NCBI RefSeq assembly: GCF_020921035.1
Contig: NC_063156.1
Coordinates: 4,340,001-4,404,000 of the forward strand
Direction: 5' to 3'
Length of the DNA: 64,000 nt
From: Rhodamnia argentea
Taxonomy: Eukaryota > Streptophyta > Magnoliopsida > Myrtales > Myrtaceae
In this document: piece after piece, positions 23,834-37,065 of the stretch
Layout: every line of letters starts with the position of its first letter
Position numbering within the stretch: the stretch's first letter is position 1
The notes under the pieces: generated by a model
Database searches by the model: none
Seen by the model: only the letters and a program-made list of their open reading frames with translations
What the model was told of the DNA's origin: nothing
Translations under genes and position numbers: made by a program

Positions 23834-26010
23834 ATCCCCCACATATTTCAAAGGTTTTGAAAAGAAAAAAAAATAGAGTAATACAATGCTGGTTTATTAA
23901 AGTGTAATGCATTGGAACCGGTGCTTGTTAGGCTATGAACCAGCACTAGAAAAAATGAAATATAATTCACGAAATCATTGATGAAGTTTGAAACTTCTAT
24001 GAACCAAGAATTTGTTTTTGTGAATTATGATTTTCACCAATCACATTCCACTCCCACAAGGTTTGTTGTTTAATGCGGTTTTGCGCTAATAGGTCATGTG
24101 TATGCTTGGTTTATTCATAAATGCTCTAGATATTATAGCTGGTAATTCTCAAAGGAGCAGCCCCACTCCACACTTATATAGGTGATTCATTAAATGTATT
24201 ATGCAGCTTAATACACCACCAATAACTGCTATGGAATCCATTAAAAGCTTAGCTCATCCTCTTTTTCCTTACAGTCTTGCACTATCCTTACCTTAGGAGG
24301 GACAAAAGTTTTAATAGTGCATCACTGGATCAATAAGTGACTTGTTATTACACATATAAACCTAATTCAAGGGATCGCCAATCACATAAGTTAGGTTACT
24401 ATTACCGTTGATTTTCTTCAACCGGCTTGCCCTATTCCCCTAAATGAATAGTCGGAGGATTGGCTAAAATCACTTCTGACTTTACGTAATCGATGGACAT
24501 AATTTCATCTTTAAGTAATTACTTTATCACATCACGTCTTGACTGGACGAGTCCCTTTTAGCCTATTTAAGTTTCATTCTTTGCGATGGCTAGTCCTCTT
24601 GACAATCACAATGCCCATGACACATAATGTGTCGATTTCATTTACTTTCCCAAGAACTTGAGTAGTTCTCAAATCATCAAGATGATTTTTGTCCATCCTC
24701 TACTAGAATGTAAAAGGATAAAGCATTATGTTTTCACATATATGCTTGCTAGTACTCGAGTCTACCACTAATTTTATTTCACATTGGCCATAATATTGGC
24801 ATGGGAATGACCACGATAATTACGTCGTCAAAATCATCCGCTTCAATCAAGTTGACTATTGGTTTAACGGGATTGTCATTTCCCCTAAAATTTTGATACA
24901 ACATTTTCACCAAGGGTGAACACATATCTTGTAATGATTTTACCTCATTTGAATTTGCGATCCAGATAACATCATTGTATCCTCATAATACAATGAAAAA
25001 TCCATTATGTAGAATGCCATGGACTTGAAATCAGCCACCCTTTAACGAGGTATTTCACAAAAAAAAGTTGGATATGGGTGCAAAGAAACAGATGTAAAAT
25101 TCCATCTCCACAACAATCAACTAAAGGACATTTTCCTTCCCAATGTAAAAGTCAGTCAAGTCTCTAATTATTACTATGCACGAATGGACATTTAATAAAA
25201 ATTGGCAAAGTAAATGTTCCCACAAAAAAAAACATTTTTTCACATCATCACCGTTGTCAACAGTACATTTTGCGCCAGAAATGTTAACCAGAACTTAGGG
25301 GCGAACACGAACATAAATCACGTAATGTCAAATTGACGAAAATTCTTGTTATTTCCTTTAACATCCGGCACGGACACATCACAAGAAAGCCAATATTTGC
25401 ATCAACTTTATCGACTAATTATAAATAATAATCAAGAGATTAGCAGATCTCGATTTCCTATTTCTTCACTTCGCAGTTAACATGAAAGGGAGCGATGACT
25501 TAACGCAATAGTTTTCCTTTTCTCTAAGCAGCCACATAGAATTAAAAGCTGATTTAAAGATTTCCCAGAAAAGGTAATTGGTAAAATCCGCCACTTGAAT
25601 CAGCAATATTGCTATCCTACGAATATCACAATATATTAATTATCTTATTATCTTTTTCCTCAAAGAAGGCAACATAATTTCTCGCAAATGGCAACACTAC
25701 ATAGCCATAAGGAAAAAGGGTTCATTTCAAGCTTTCCATGAGAAAGAGGAGTGCATTCCTAGTTCTCGTTTGACGACATCGACGAACATGACGAGTTTAT
25801 CATAGTTGACGGGAGCGACCCTTTCGATCTCTACGTGTCTCTTAAAAGGCATTTTCGCGTGTGTTGAATGCTCGAAAATGTCCCCCGACAACCGCCCACC
25901 AATTTGAGATACTAGTCCTTTACCATATTCGATTCTTCATTCAATTCCAAAAGCAGTGGTAGCAGCAACATTTCTAGGTTGGGAATCCATACGGCATTTT
26001 TCCTTAAAAT

Positions 26011-26568
26011 TGTTGAGAAAATATTAGATAATATGAAAAATAATAACTGTATGAAATATGTTGAAAAAGACGAGAAAAGTAAGAACGAATATTTAAGGGG
26101 CGCAGATACTATCCTTGAGGATAATTCCGCTCCTCAGAGTATGAAACTTGGCGTGCGCAAGACTTCTAGCGGCTATCCTCCCAAGATATAACAGACATTC
26201 TTCTATACTCTGCATTGAATATTAAAAGGAGTAGGAACATCGTTATGTGTGTAACCCAAGAAGGAAAAGTAACAAAATGAAGGGAAGTTCTCTTAGTAAT
26301 TCGGTGTATCTTTAAGACTTTCTCATGAAGTTCAATTTATATTGAAACAAAATAGAGCTGTTGAGAAACCGTGATGAAGCCGTTGTAAAATAATTGAGAG
26401 TTTATGAAGAAATAAATAAAATGTTACAAAGTTGTTGTACGATCATTATAAAGTCGTTAGAAAATCGTTATATATTAAAGAAGGACAAATAGAAAACTAT
26501 TACAAAAATAATAGCTTTTAATATTTCAATACTTATTGAAATTTTAAAACTTACTGAAATATCCAACA
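26011..26568 (-). repeat. Long terminal repeat (5' copy in element sense)
   Basis: On the plus strand it begins TGTTGAGAAAATATTAG and ends CCAACA, giving short inverted ends. It is the partner of 23276-23833. Confidence 0.75.
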
Positions 26569-26845
26569 ATATTGAAAATCTAATTACATGTTCTTCACTT
26601 TCAAACTCACATCAAATTTCAAGAAAAGTTTTCAGCATATTTTTAAGTATATGAGATTGAGTCCGAGGATTGATTTTCTTGGTGATAGAAGTAGAATAAT
26701 AGAGAGTTCCCCTTCTTGTTTTGTGCTCATCTTTTGCTTAGATATGATCTAAATATGAACATGTTTAACGTTATATTATGCTTCTAACAGATTAAATTTT
26801 TTCGTTTTTCACTCACTTGAGATTGATCGGTCATTTATTGGACCA

Positions 26846-26885
<40 letters not shown>

Positions 26886-27822
26886 ATCAGTCGTTCGCGG
26901 AATGTACCGAAGTACGCAGTGTTTCCCAATGAGTTTTTTTACGCACAGATTTTATTTTATTTTATTTTTCCCGAAATACATGACAAATACATCGTGACTA
27001 TAAATGGTAAAAAAGATACAAATTTTGCTTCCCCCATGACAAAGTCAGTCTACCATCAATTAAAGAAATTATGTCGTTATTGCTGTCAATTTCTTCAAGA
27101 TCGTACCGTACATTGAGCTGGATTCTCGAGCGAGAGCCCTTCCCTATCCCCTCATCATTGTTTTAAATATTCCTTTCGGTGGTCATTTGGAGCATTGGAA
27201 CAGCTCGAAAGCGACTCAGTAGCAATCTCTTATCTCGTTGTGGACTCACTGCAGAGCGGCATATTCCTGCACCTGAGCCGCTGCATCTTCTCGGTAAGAA
27301 TGTCGCGAAACCCGCGACTCGGTCCGAGTCGGACTCGGTCCCGTGAGTCCGAGTCGGCGAGTCCCGATCTTTCTTTTTCTTTGTTCTTTGGGAGGACTCT
27401 GATCCTCGTTGCTCAGCATTCGACGACGTCCGTTGGATCGCCCGTTTGATCCAAACGGAGGCCGTTCGATCTGACTGATCTTTCTTTTTTTCGGGTGATT
27501 TTCTCGTTCGGACACCGTCGTGGTTCCTTAGTACTTGCACCGTCGCTCTTTCTTTCTCTCTCTCTCTCTCTCTCTGGCTCTGCCATAAAGGACAAAATAT
27601 CAATCAGACTCTTCCTCAAAGAATACACTAAACAATCTCCTAAACCTCTCTCATTCACGCAATCCCCTCTCCCTTCCCCACCCCTCCCTCTCCCTCTCTC
27701 TGAATCTTAAAGAAGCGTTCTTTGTATCGCGAAGCTCCTTCAGACCCGGGTTTCGTCCCCCGTCGAATCGATCTGGGTCGGTGGTGTTTTCGCGGGATTG
27801 AATCGGTTCTGAATCGCGGAGC
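26569..27822. other. Intergenic and 5' leader of IBR5
   Basis: AT-rich DNA with a GA microsatellite at 26854-26881, becoming GC- and CT-rich from about 27.1 kb. A TC run at 27555-27575 and repeated CCCTCTCCC stretches at 27660-27705 lie in the probable IBR5 promoter or leader. No separate gene was identified. Confidence 0.5.
26854..26881. repeat. (GA)n microsatellite
   Basis: A pure GA run flanked on both sides by GATTGATC(G/A)GTC, suggesting a small local duplication around it. Confidence 0.85.
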
Positions 27823-30814
27823 ATGAGGAAGAGGGAGAGAGAGAACCCGTGCGGGGTCTGTGGCCACTACCACAAGTACGAGGAGGGCGAGGTGTGCGGG
27901 ATTTGCGGCCACCGGATTCCGGCGGCGGCGGAGAAGGCGTCGGTCCACGTCAGCGCGTTCCCGACGGAGATCTTGCCGGAGTTCCTCTACCTGGGGAGCT
28001 ACGACAACGCCTCGCGGTCCGAGCTCCTCAAGACGCAGGGGATTTCGCGTATTCTCAATGTGGGCATTACTTGATTCCGTTTCCTTATTGATTGGTGAAC
28101 GTTGATGTCTGTTACTGCTTTTTCTCCTGTGCATTGATCACTCAGGGCAGGGTCTTGGCCGCGGGATACGGTGGATTAGAATTTGTAGTAGCTTTTGCCT
28201 GTTGCACGGCGCATATGCTCATGTTAGGTCGTTCGCACATCAGTTAATCACCTGATATTCTGCGAGAACGGGGGAGTTTTAGTGTGGTTGGAGCAGCTGT
28301 TTGTCTTGAGCAAAGTCTGTTTGTCAAGTGTTTGATAGAATTCCTTGGTAGTTCGGCATATGTGAGATTTGGTGGAGCAAGGAATGCGTACATTTAGATG
28401 TTTATGTGACCTTGGATGTATGATGGGGATGACCGCGATATTTACACTTGGAAACAGTTAGTAGAAATATATTTGGCAATGTTATTTGAGTTCTCTATAG
28501 GATTGTGTGTCTGTCTGTTCCCTTTTCTTTTTCAGCTATTTGGCTATCTCTATATGTCACTGTGTGCAGCAGTTTTAGCTGGATTATTGTTTTGGTGATA
28601 ATAACTAGAAAACTGTTTTGTATCAAGTCAACGATGCAAAAATTACCATGCATGAGATGTGAATATATATTGAAACCTGAATTATCATCCCAATTGTAAT
28701 ATAGAGTTTCTCATAATCTGTTTTTGTACCATGATATATTGTGTTTATCTGTCCTCTTGACTGGTTGCTTATGACGATATGTGGGTTGAAGTTTGAAATT
28801 TTACTCGCTATTGTGTGCAGACTGTTCCTGCGTGTCAAAATCTTTACAAAAATTCATTTACTTATCACTGCCTCCAAGATGACAAAACTTTATCCTTTGA
28901 CAATGCGAACCAGTTCTTAGGTATGTCTACTCTTACCTGCAATACTCCTTTATGTGTTGATTGGTATGGGTTTTGATGCTCGCATTCTCTCTTTTTCGAA
29001 GTTCTAAACCTGGGAGTCATATTCATATTTGTTAGCAATGAGAACTCTTGAAGTGGTGGAATGATTCATGAAAGACCATGATGAAGGCCAGAAACAGCTG
29101 GTTTTAGTTCTAAAGAACTTTAAGTATGTAGAAGTTTGAGGAGCCTATTATCCTTGTGCTTAGGGGGGTGTTTCTTTTTTTTATTCTGGTCTTATCTTAG
29201 TGTGACTGGCTAGTTTGGAGTGATTAATATTGTGACCCTTACATTATGTAATCAACAAGGAATTCATGACTCTGTTTGACTCTAGCAAGACACTTGTCGG
29301 AGGTTGCCATGCTTGGTTGAACAACCATATTATACAGCTAATGTCCTTTCCTTTCTTGAGATGCTATCCAATCACCATTACCCTAGAGCTTCAAATTTCT
29401 AGACCTTGCTCTGAGCACATGTCATTCCCCTCGCTGTAATTTCTTTGTCAATAATGTCGCTGTGGGACGACCATACATCAACTGAGACAAACTTTTTCTT
29501 GCTAATAACTAAGAAAAATGTGTTGAGCAGTTTATGTTTGGTTTTGGAAATTGGCCTGTTCATTTAACATGTATAGGATGTTCTCATCATTTTTCTTTGC
29601 AGAGCAATGTGAAAGGGACAAAGCCCGAGTTCTTGTGCATTGCATGTCTGGAAAAAATAGGTACAATTTACATGCTATTTCCTCTTTTTTCCCCTTTCAA
29701 GAAAACTCAGACGACAAAACGCATTGGCAAGCATGTAATTTGCTGATTTGAAGAATGTAGTAATTTGGCCACAACTTCAAGACATGCAATTTTGCACGTG
29801 AATGGATGCCGTGTCAGCGTTATCAAAGTTGAAATGGTCCAATGAAAAAAAATAGATGTTTTCTCTGCAACCCAATTATTGATACTTTTCTCGTGACAGA
29901 TCGCCAGCCGTTGTGATAGCTTACTTGATGAAGTCAAGAGGATGGAGGCTCGCACAGAGTTACCCGTGGGTGAAAGAGCGGAGACCATCAGTGGACTTAA
30001 ATGAAGGTTTGCATCCTTATGTGCAAAATGACCCCATTCTCCCCACCCCCACCCCCACCCAAAAAAATAAAATAAAATAAGATTCACATGCACGCACACA
30101 TTAAGTGAACGATGAGAGATCATGTATTGTTGTTAGGTATTTCATTTACACTCCTAGAGACATTAATGGTTTCACATTAGTATTATACAATTGCCGTATC
30201 TAATCTCGTAAGCTGAGTTGTTTGGTAAGAACTCATAAGTTAATTTTCTCATTTAGTTCTGAAATTGTGGTTGTTTTTCTGCTTGCACCACAAGCAAATG
30301 GCTACTAGGCCAAGGCCCTTTCTTTGTATGAGACATGAACTCCCAAAAATGTAACACGGCACTAATCATCGACTTTATGTGAGCTGTGTTGCCTAAATGT
30401 TGCCCCCCACCCTTTTGGCTTTTTCAATAATGGGCATGTTCGATTGCCTCGTCCCAACTGTTTTTTTTTGGTGAATCTCTCACATATCTGTTGACTGCAG
30501 CTGTATACCAGCAATTGCAAGAATATGAGCAGAAGATATTTGGTTTGATGGATGGATGCGATGTAGTTCCACCTGTCTTCCCATCTATAAATGCACAACC
30601 CTTCAGTTTTGGCTTCCCGAAGGTTAACAACCCAGTTCCGCCTCCTGCATTCAATGATAGTGCTTCCTCAATCTTCAGTCGCTCTCCGTTAGATATTTCA
30701 CCACACGAGTTTACTTTTGGAGCAAGCCAATTACAGAAAAGTTGCCACGAAAGCCCTCTCACAGCAAACTCCACAAACTCAAATGGCGGCGATACACCGA
30801 TGGACAGTGCTTAA
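27823..30814 (+). CDS. IBR5: Dual-specificity protein phosphatase IBR5
   Basis: MAP kinase phosphatase that in Arabidopsis (At2g04550) modulates auxin and abscisic acid responses. Exons 27823-28059, 28821-28920, 29603-29660, 29900-30006 and 30501-30814 give 271 residues (Arabidopsis about 257). The N-terminus has a CxxC-11-CxxC cluster at residues 10-28, a zinc-ribbon-like knuckle. The phosphatase signature HCMSGKNRS has its nucleophile at C126 and R132, with the arginine codon split by intron 3. The phosphatase domain spans about 50-185. The C-terminal 85 residues are Pro/Ser/Phe-rich and unstructured. The ATG at 27823 is chosen because the CxxC segment follows at once. Intron 1 is 761 bp. 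It is convergent with the WSS1-type gene. Confidence 0.96.
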
Positions 30815-31990
30815 ATTGCTTGCTATCCCGTGGCTCCAAAATCATCCGTTTGTTGGGAGCATCCGGTGCAGACTTAACGAGACTGTTCCTGTCGTCGGTT
30901 GTAAAGTTGGGCGAATGTTAAAAACTTGCTTTTTTAGAATGCATGTTGGTAAAGGAATTTGTGCTCTGGTTCCTGGTAAGATTTCTCAAAAGGCAAGTGT
31001 TTTTTTTGGGGGCTTGTCTGTAATAACTTTTATACAACTTCAGTTGTTAAAAGTCTGATGGTGAGTTGCTTTACCTTTCCTTCACTCGTTGAACTTAGAT
31101 CTATTGTCAGTTTCATGTTTGTGCAAGTGAGTTCGGCTAGAGCTTGCACCTCATCCAGCTATTTTGCCGTTGGAGAGCGGCGGGAAGATGCTTTTTGTTG
31201 ATTGTGTAATGAACGTAGAAGATGAGTAGTGTAAGGTAGGGCTGACGTGAACAAAAATGACACTTTGGATCGGGGATGATCGTCACCTTGACATTGTAAT
31301 GGTGTTGATCAGAGAATGCAACAACTCCTCCTTTTAGATGCGACTTCAACGCTGGTGGTACGAAATTAATTTGTTAATAGCCAAGTTATAGTGCAAGCGT
31401 CCTCAAGAATGAGCTACCTGTGCCATTTTTGGTGGCTCGCCAATAGCAAATCAAGTTTGACACACCCAAAAAACATAGCAAATCAAGATGATGCGGCGGC
31501 TCAAGAGAACGCACCTTCTCAAATCAGGACCAGCTAGCAAAAGTTTCTCGTAGTATCTTCATTAATCTTATCGACTTTGACGCATTTTCCTTTAGTTTAG
31601 ACAACGCAGACGTGAGTTCATCAGAGTGAAATCCTATAGCTCTGCCCTTGGAAGGAACATTTCATGAAGGGAGGACAGCATGCTAAGCGGCAGCAAGGTG
31701 CCAGAAATCGATGAAGAGCTCGCAAGGACAATTTAACTTGAAAGACTAAGACGGACTCTTGCAGCGGACCAATCCAACAACTTGACAGTGGGAAAATATC
31801 ATATCAAATGCATACATGGACTGGCTCATTCGGAATACAGGACAGTGCCCTTGATATACACAGAAAAAGCTCTCATATGGAAGCAGAATCATATGCCAAA
31901 TACAATATTGTACAGTGCATTCTATACAAGTGCAGAATCTACAGACATTTCCCTGTATATGTCTACTCATAGTTGCACAGGTTCCACATA
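30815..31990. other. Convergent intergenic between IBR5 and WSS1-type gene
   Basis: The two 3' UTRs face each other. No further gene, repeat or RNA was recognised. Confidence 0.5.
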
Positions 31991-34900
31991 TCACCAGGTG
32001 GCCATGCAAGTTTCGATGGAGGATTTAGCAAGCCACAGCAGGCCCGGGTCATTCCGCTTCAAAACTAGACAAGCTTCTGCTTTACCAGTATCAGAGAACA
32101 AAACATCTTCACTGAAACCAATCAGAGACAGAATTTCCATGGCAGCTGAAATATGCACAGGAGGAGATGATTTTAGAAACTCATTAAGAGCTGAATGCCG
32201 CATCCAAATCATACCAAGTGAGACGGGCTACTCAATGAATTTCAGTGCTTTGTTTTTAGTGTTCCTCATAACCATTTCTTTGTAGCTTGAACTTTATCTA
32301 ACTGGACAACCTATGTCATTATGACATATACCCTATAACACAGAGGTACATTGCTAGCTCAAAACTTACATTGTTTGAAAACGCACCGGAGAAACCAAGC
32401 CAAACCCCAACTACCTTATCTATTTCCTATATTTCAATGAACCATGACTCACAATTGCTACACTTCATAATTAATCAGTTTTAAGACCCAGAAGAAGATA
32501 TACCTGCAGAATTCACGATATTCCTTTGTATTACAGGATTGGCCTGCAATTTATAATTTATCAACGATCACTAACGCCTGCTGATACTGAAAAAATCCAA
32601 AAGGAAACGCAAACAGGAAGTTATAATAAAGATGAAAATGTCTTTGTACCTTACGGAGTCTTTTGAACTTCATCTCATCTGGATGTTCAATCACGTTCCT
32701 GCCACAAAGAGGTTATACTTGCAGCTGTTAAAGCCATACCATCTTTATGTAGCTCTATGTAATTCTCATATGGGAATGTTCGCGCCCTTCTTACTACTAG
32801 TGGAAGAATGACTAATTCGTAACAGAAAAATTATTGACCAAAGCACCTCAAGAACAAAAAGCATAAATCTTACCTAATTATTTTCATGAGTGTTTCCATG
32901 ACCTTTGTAGCCTCCATGGAATTGACTTGGGACTGCAGCATCTTCATTGCCTTCTGTATACGACTACAGACAAGACTGACAGGGTCTTGGATTATTTTCA
33001 ACTCTTGATCATCTGGATCTAGCTCATCAATTTGCATTATGGATACCCCAGTTGGATCTTTAATACCATCATCAGGATCAGGCTCTGCATGCTGAAGTTC
33101 TTCAGCACGAAATTCCCTCAGTTCAGGCTCTTCATGAGCTTTTATAGCTTCTTCATGGGCTTGCTCTACCACAGTCTCTTTTCTTGATCTCGTAATGGTT
33201 CTAACTTCTAAATCATCAGGATCAGGTTCTTTCTCGGTTCCCTCCTGAACTCTATCCTTCAGGACATTGGAAATTAAAAACCAGTCGATGTCAGCTTTAA
33301 GCATAATACTGTCCTTGAGAGAATCCGAATCATCAGGATCAGGTTCCCTGGACATTTCTAGACCAGCAGATATCTGACCATTTATCAGAGGAGGCGTTAC
33401 TTCTGTCATCTCAGAATCACTAATATTTGATTCTCGTTTGATGTTGTTTGCAGTGTTCTTTGAAGCATCACCACCAAGATGATCATCAGGATCAGGCTCA
33501 CAGTTTGCTTGATTGTCAATAACATCAGGATGGAGTTCCTGATCAAATTTGCGCCTGCTCAGGTTGTCATCACTTATGCTTTTGGTTTCAACAGAAACAT
33601 GGGGAACACTATCCTTAGCAATATCAAATACAGAATCATCAGGGTCTGGTTCAGCATGCACTTCAGGTACCACCTCTTGATTGATTGAAGCGGTTGACAT
33701 GCGCCTAGAAGCAGCAGCAACTGATGATGCACGGGCACTGGCCAACTGATCTGACATGTTACCCCCGAGCTTCTGTGGAGGAACATTAATTTGGACAATG
33801 CTATAATCATCACTTTCATAATTGGACTGCCTAATTCCACTAAGCGTTTGGCTTTGCGATCTTGTCCAATCTAAACTACCAGCTTCCTGGTTCAGCTGCT
33901 CAGCCCAAAAATAAAATACGACAACTTCAACACTGAATAATAAAAAATAAAAAAAACCTTCTGCAAATACAAGATCGAAAGCTAATCTTACAATATTAAT
34001 CAGTTACCTGCTTATCAAGAGCATAAAAGTTCGCATCATGCTCTGAGTACACCATGTGAGCCTGAAATTACAGAATAACAAATAAGCATCCTCCAGCAAG
34101 CATATCCAATAAAATATGAAACGACTGAAGGAGCTATACTCAAAGAAGCAACAACAGTGTCGAAACCACCTAACCACCTTTCTCCCAATAAAAAAAATTC
34201 GAAAAATATAAAATTCAAAGGCAAACAATCTATATTAGGAATCAAAATTACTCTTACAAGCTCGTGAAGAAGAGTCTTCTTTATGCTTTCATACTTCCTA
34301 AAACCCTTGAGATCATCAGTTCGGAGACGCAAGGATATCTCCTCTCCATGATTCTGCAGGATTACATATTAAGGTGAAAAAAATTTCAGAAAATGCCTTA
34401 TTATGCATAAACTCAATCAAGTTACAATCAGGGAGCAGCAAGTGGTAATTACCTTGTTAAAACCTAGAATACACTTGGGGCTAACCCCAACATAACCAAC
34501 TGGGGCCATCTCAGACATTACTCCAACTCGCCATCGATGCTTAAAACAATGAAAAGTAAAAGACAGTTAGTACTGAAGTATATCACTATGAAACCAAAAC
34601 GTTTAGATCTTCATGAACCAAGCCTCATAATACCTTGTTCATTATGGCCACAATTCCAGGATCTGCAGCAAGCATGTGCATTCTTCTCAATGCCTCTGAA
34701 GCTGGTGGATGCAACTGCAGGTTTACGAAGGGCAAATTAGATGAAAGTAACTAGAGTGATCGACATTGTTTTGGTAGATTTCATTTAGAAAATACTGTAC
34801 AGACAATTTTCAGCTCAAATAATATCTATATACTGTGCAGAACATTTTTGTATGCACATTGAAAACTCTTCGACCCACATAAAAGCAAGAGAGAGAGACT

Positions 34901-36624
34901 ATTGGACTGCTGATAACGTTTCTATTAGGATATCAACTATTATCCTTAATCAGATCTAGATAATTACATTCTGATCCAGTTTTGTCATTCCTGGCTTCAG
35001 AATGGAAAAAGCCAAGGCTGGTCTGTCTGTTCGTTACTTTTATTGATCCTCTGAGGGCGAAGGATAGGGCACTAGCTGACAGTGTTCCTAAAACATGATG
35101 GAAGGATGAGCTACACTGTCGGTAATATAGGCCCTCTCAAATTGAATGCAACAAGACAAAGGACTGGGGAAACGCTCTAATAGCATGGTTCCTTCTATTT
35201 TCGAGTAGCTTTATATACACTGCCGGTAATATAAGCCCTTTCAAATTGAATGCAATAAGACAAATGACTGGAGAAACACTCTAATAGCATGGTTCCTCCT
35301 ATTTTCGAGCAACTTTATTCTTTCCATGACATTCCTATAGAAATGTTATGCATAATCAAAACAAATTTTGACCAAAAAACATGATGGAAAGATGAGTTAC
35401 ACTGTCAGCAATATAAGCACTTTCAAATTGAATACAACAAGACAAATGACTGGAGAAACACCCTAATAGCATGGTCCTTCCTATTTTCGAGAAACTTTGT
35501 TCTTTCCATGACATTCCTCTACAAATCATACGCATAATCAAAACAAATTTCACCCAAAAAACATAATGGAAAGATGAGCTACACTGTCGGCAAAATAAGC
35601 CCTCTTAAATTGAATGCAACAAGAAAAATGACTATAACCAAAAGGTTGTTTCTGGTAAAAAGGAAGGAAAATTATGGGTTAGGCTGTCTATTGCTAACCT
35701 TACTGATCCTCATGGGAAGTATAGGGCTTCGTCAGAGTTTTTCTTTATTCGGCCATTAACATGGAGTTTATAACAAGATCACATCGAGCATGTAATAAGC
35801 TCCAAGCAACTCTCTGCTTGAAGGATTTCAATCAAGATCAAATAGTATTATTCGAGATCAAGATATTTACGCTTGGGCTCTTTCCATGTAATATTCCATG
35901 CTAAGTACCAAGTCCCCAGCATCAGCAGCAAATAGAAAGGACAACACAATATCAGTACATTAGTGCAAAGAACCTTGCCACTTCCCATTTATTCCTTTGC
36001 AATCTCAAATGTGAAAACCCATCTACTTCAGCTCATACATTTCTTCTAAACACTTCTCCATGATACCTTAAAGGCTTAAACAATAAGACAAAGGAAAATC
36101 CCAGCATAAGAAGTACCTCTACTCCTGGAAGTTGAAGTGTGCGAAAGTCACAAAAGATATAAGCTCCTTGAGGAAGTTGTATTGGCCTAGAAGACCGGTC
36201 TAGCATCCTCCTTGATCTCCTTTCCTCCTCATCAAATCCAACAATCCTCAAGTCCTTCTTGGCAATTTCCAGCACCTCATCAACCTCAACTTCAGGCACT
36301 CCCATCATTCTGAGAGGTTTACCCTGAAATGGCATATCCCAACATGTAAAAAAACTGTAGCATGACTAGAATTTGTCTTTCAGAACAACAAAAGAATCGT
36401 AACAATGATAACAACTTAATAATAATAACAATGAAAAATGACTAGGAAAATAATTGTCAGTAATTAGGTCAATTATCTTCTTCTTCTTTTGGTTAAATCA
36501 AGACATGTCTACCAGTGGAAAGAGAAACTTTCAGTGTTAACCAAGGAAAATCTTCAAATAAACATGACCAGATTACCACAAAGACTTTTAAAAACTGCTT
36601 TTGACGCAGAAAACATAGGTAACT

Positions 36625-36684
<60 letters not shown>

Positions 36685-37065
36685 TTATGTGGATAGCTGA
36701 ATTGTCATCTCTTGAAAAGAGTATCTGTAATCTTGGTATAAGATTCAAGGAACCAGAAAAACTCACCAGGGCGGTTAAAAAGAAATAGAAGCTCAAATTT
36801 AGGGGGAGAAAGAAAGAATTACCTCATTTACAGGAATTTCCTGCAATCTTAGGGAAGAGTGTCCATTTGAGAAAGGATAAAGCAATTTGGAGCTCTTGCT
36901 AGAAAACTGAGGAACAATGAGCCGTATAGTTTCTGCTTTTACATCCGTCAATTTCTGCAGCTCAATTCCAAAATCCTTTAGAGTAGCATCCATATTCATT
37001 TCAACAATTAACTTTTGTCCCCTCCATATAACAGCAGTTTTCAGTATGGTCTCTGGTTCTTGCAT
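31991..37065 (-). CDS. UBL-WLM-PUB metalloprotease, WSS1 type
   Basis: Predicted DNA-dependent zinc protease related to yeast Wss1 and SPRTN, which clear DNA-protein crosslinks with Cdc48/p97. Exons in transcript order: 37065-36823, 36323-36117, 34714-34634, 34539-34453, 34353-34258, 34061-34008, 33895-32874, 32698-32650, 32543-32504 and 32145-31991, giving 677 residues. A ubiquitin-like domain occupies about 1-85 (VIWRGQKLIVEM). The WLM domain runs about 150-275; its zinc site HELAH....EH has H236, E237, H240 and H246, and is split by intron 5 after L238. A disordered acidic tail (about 300-570) carries six copies of EPDPDD or close. A PUB domain (about 575-677), a known Cdc48-binding fold, ends the protein. 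A 5' UTR exon ends at 38206, so the leader has a 1.1 kb intron. The likely orthologue is Arabidopsis WSS1B (At5g35690, from memory). Confidence 0.92.
35085..35640. repeat. Four-copy tandem array in WSS1-type intron
   Basis: Copies share GATGAG.TACACTGTCGGTAATAT, TTCAAATTGAATGCAA and AATAGCATGGT. Anchor positions are about 35121, 35225, 35408 and 35590, so the full period is about 182 bp and the second unit is shortened. The array lies within the intron between 34715 and 36116. Confidence 0.85.
36628..36676. repeat. (AG)n microsatellite in WSS1-type intron
   Basis: About 24 AG units in the intron after the UBL-coding exon. Confidence 0.9.

Larger units (their letters stand above)
23276..26568 (-). 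mobile_element. Old non-autonomous LTR retrotransposon, probably Copia type
   Basis: Two direct repeats of about 558 bp (23276-23833 and 26011-26568) flank about 2.2 kb. Read on the minus strand, the repeats begin near TGTTGG and end near CAACA, and the segment before the left repeat reads GTGGGGGAT, like the polypurine tract of plant Copia elements; this fixes the orientation. The interior is far shorter than a complete element and has no intact long frame, so the copy is a broken fossil. No clear target-site duplication was seen. The two repeats differ at many sites (very roughly a fifth by eye in the part compared), which points to an old insertion. Confidence 0.75.

Noticed and set aside
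27163-27710. Several overlapping open frames upstream of IBR5
   Set aside because: They read low-complexity Arg/Glu/Ser/Leu strings from the CT-rich leader and microsatellite.
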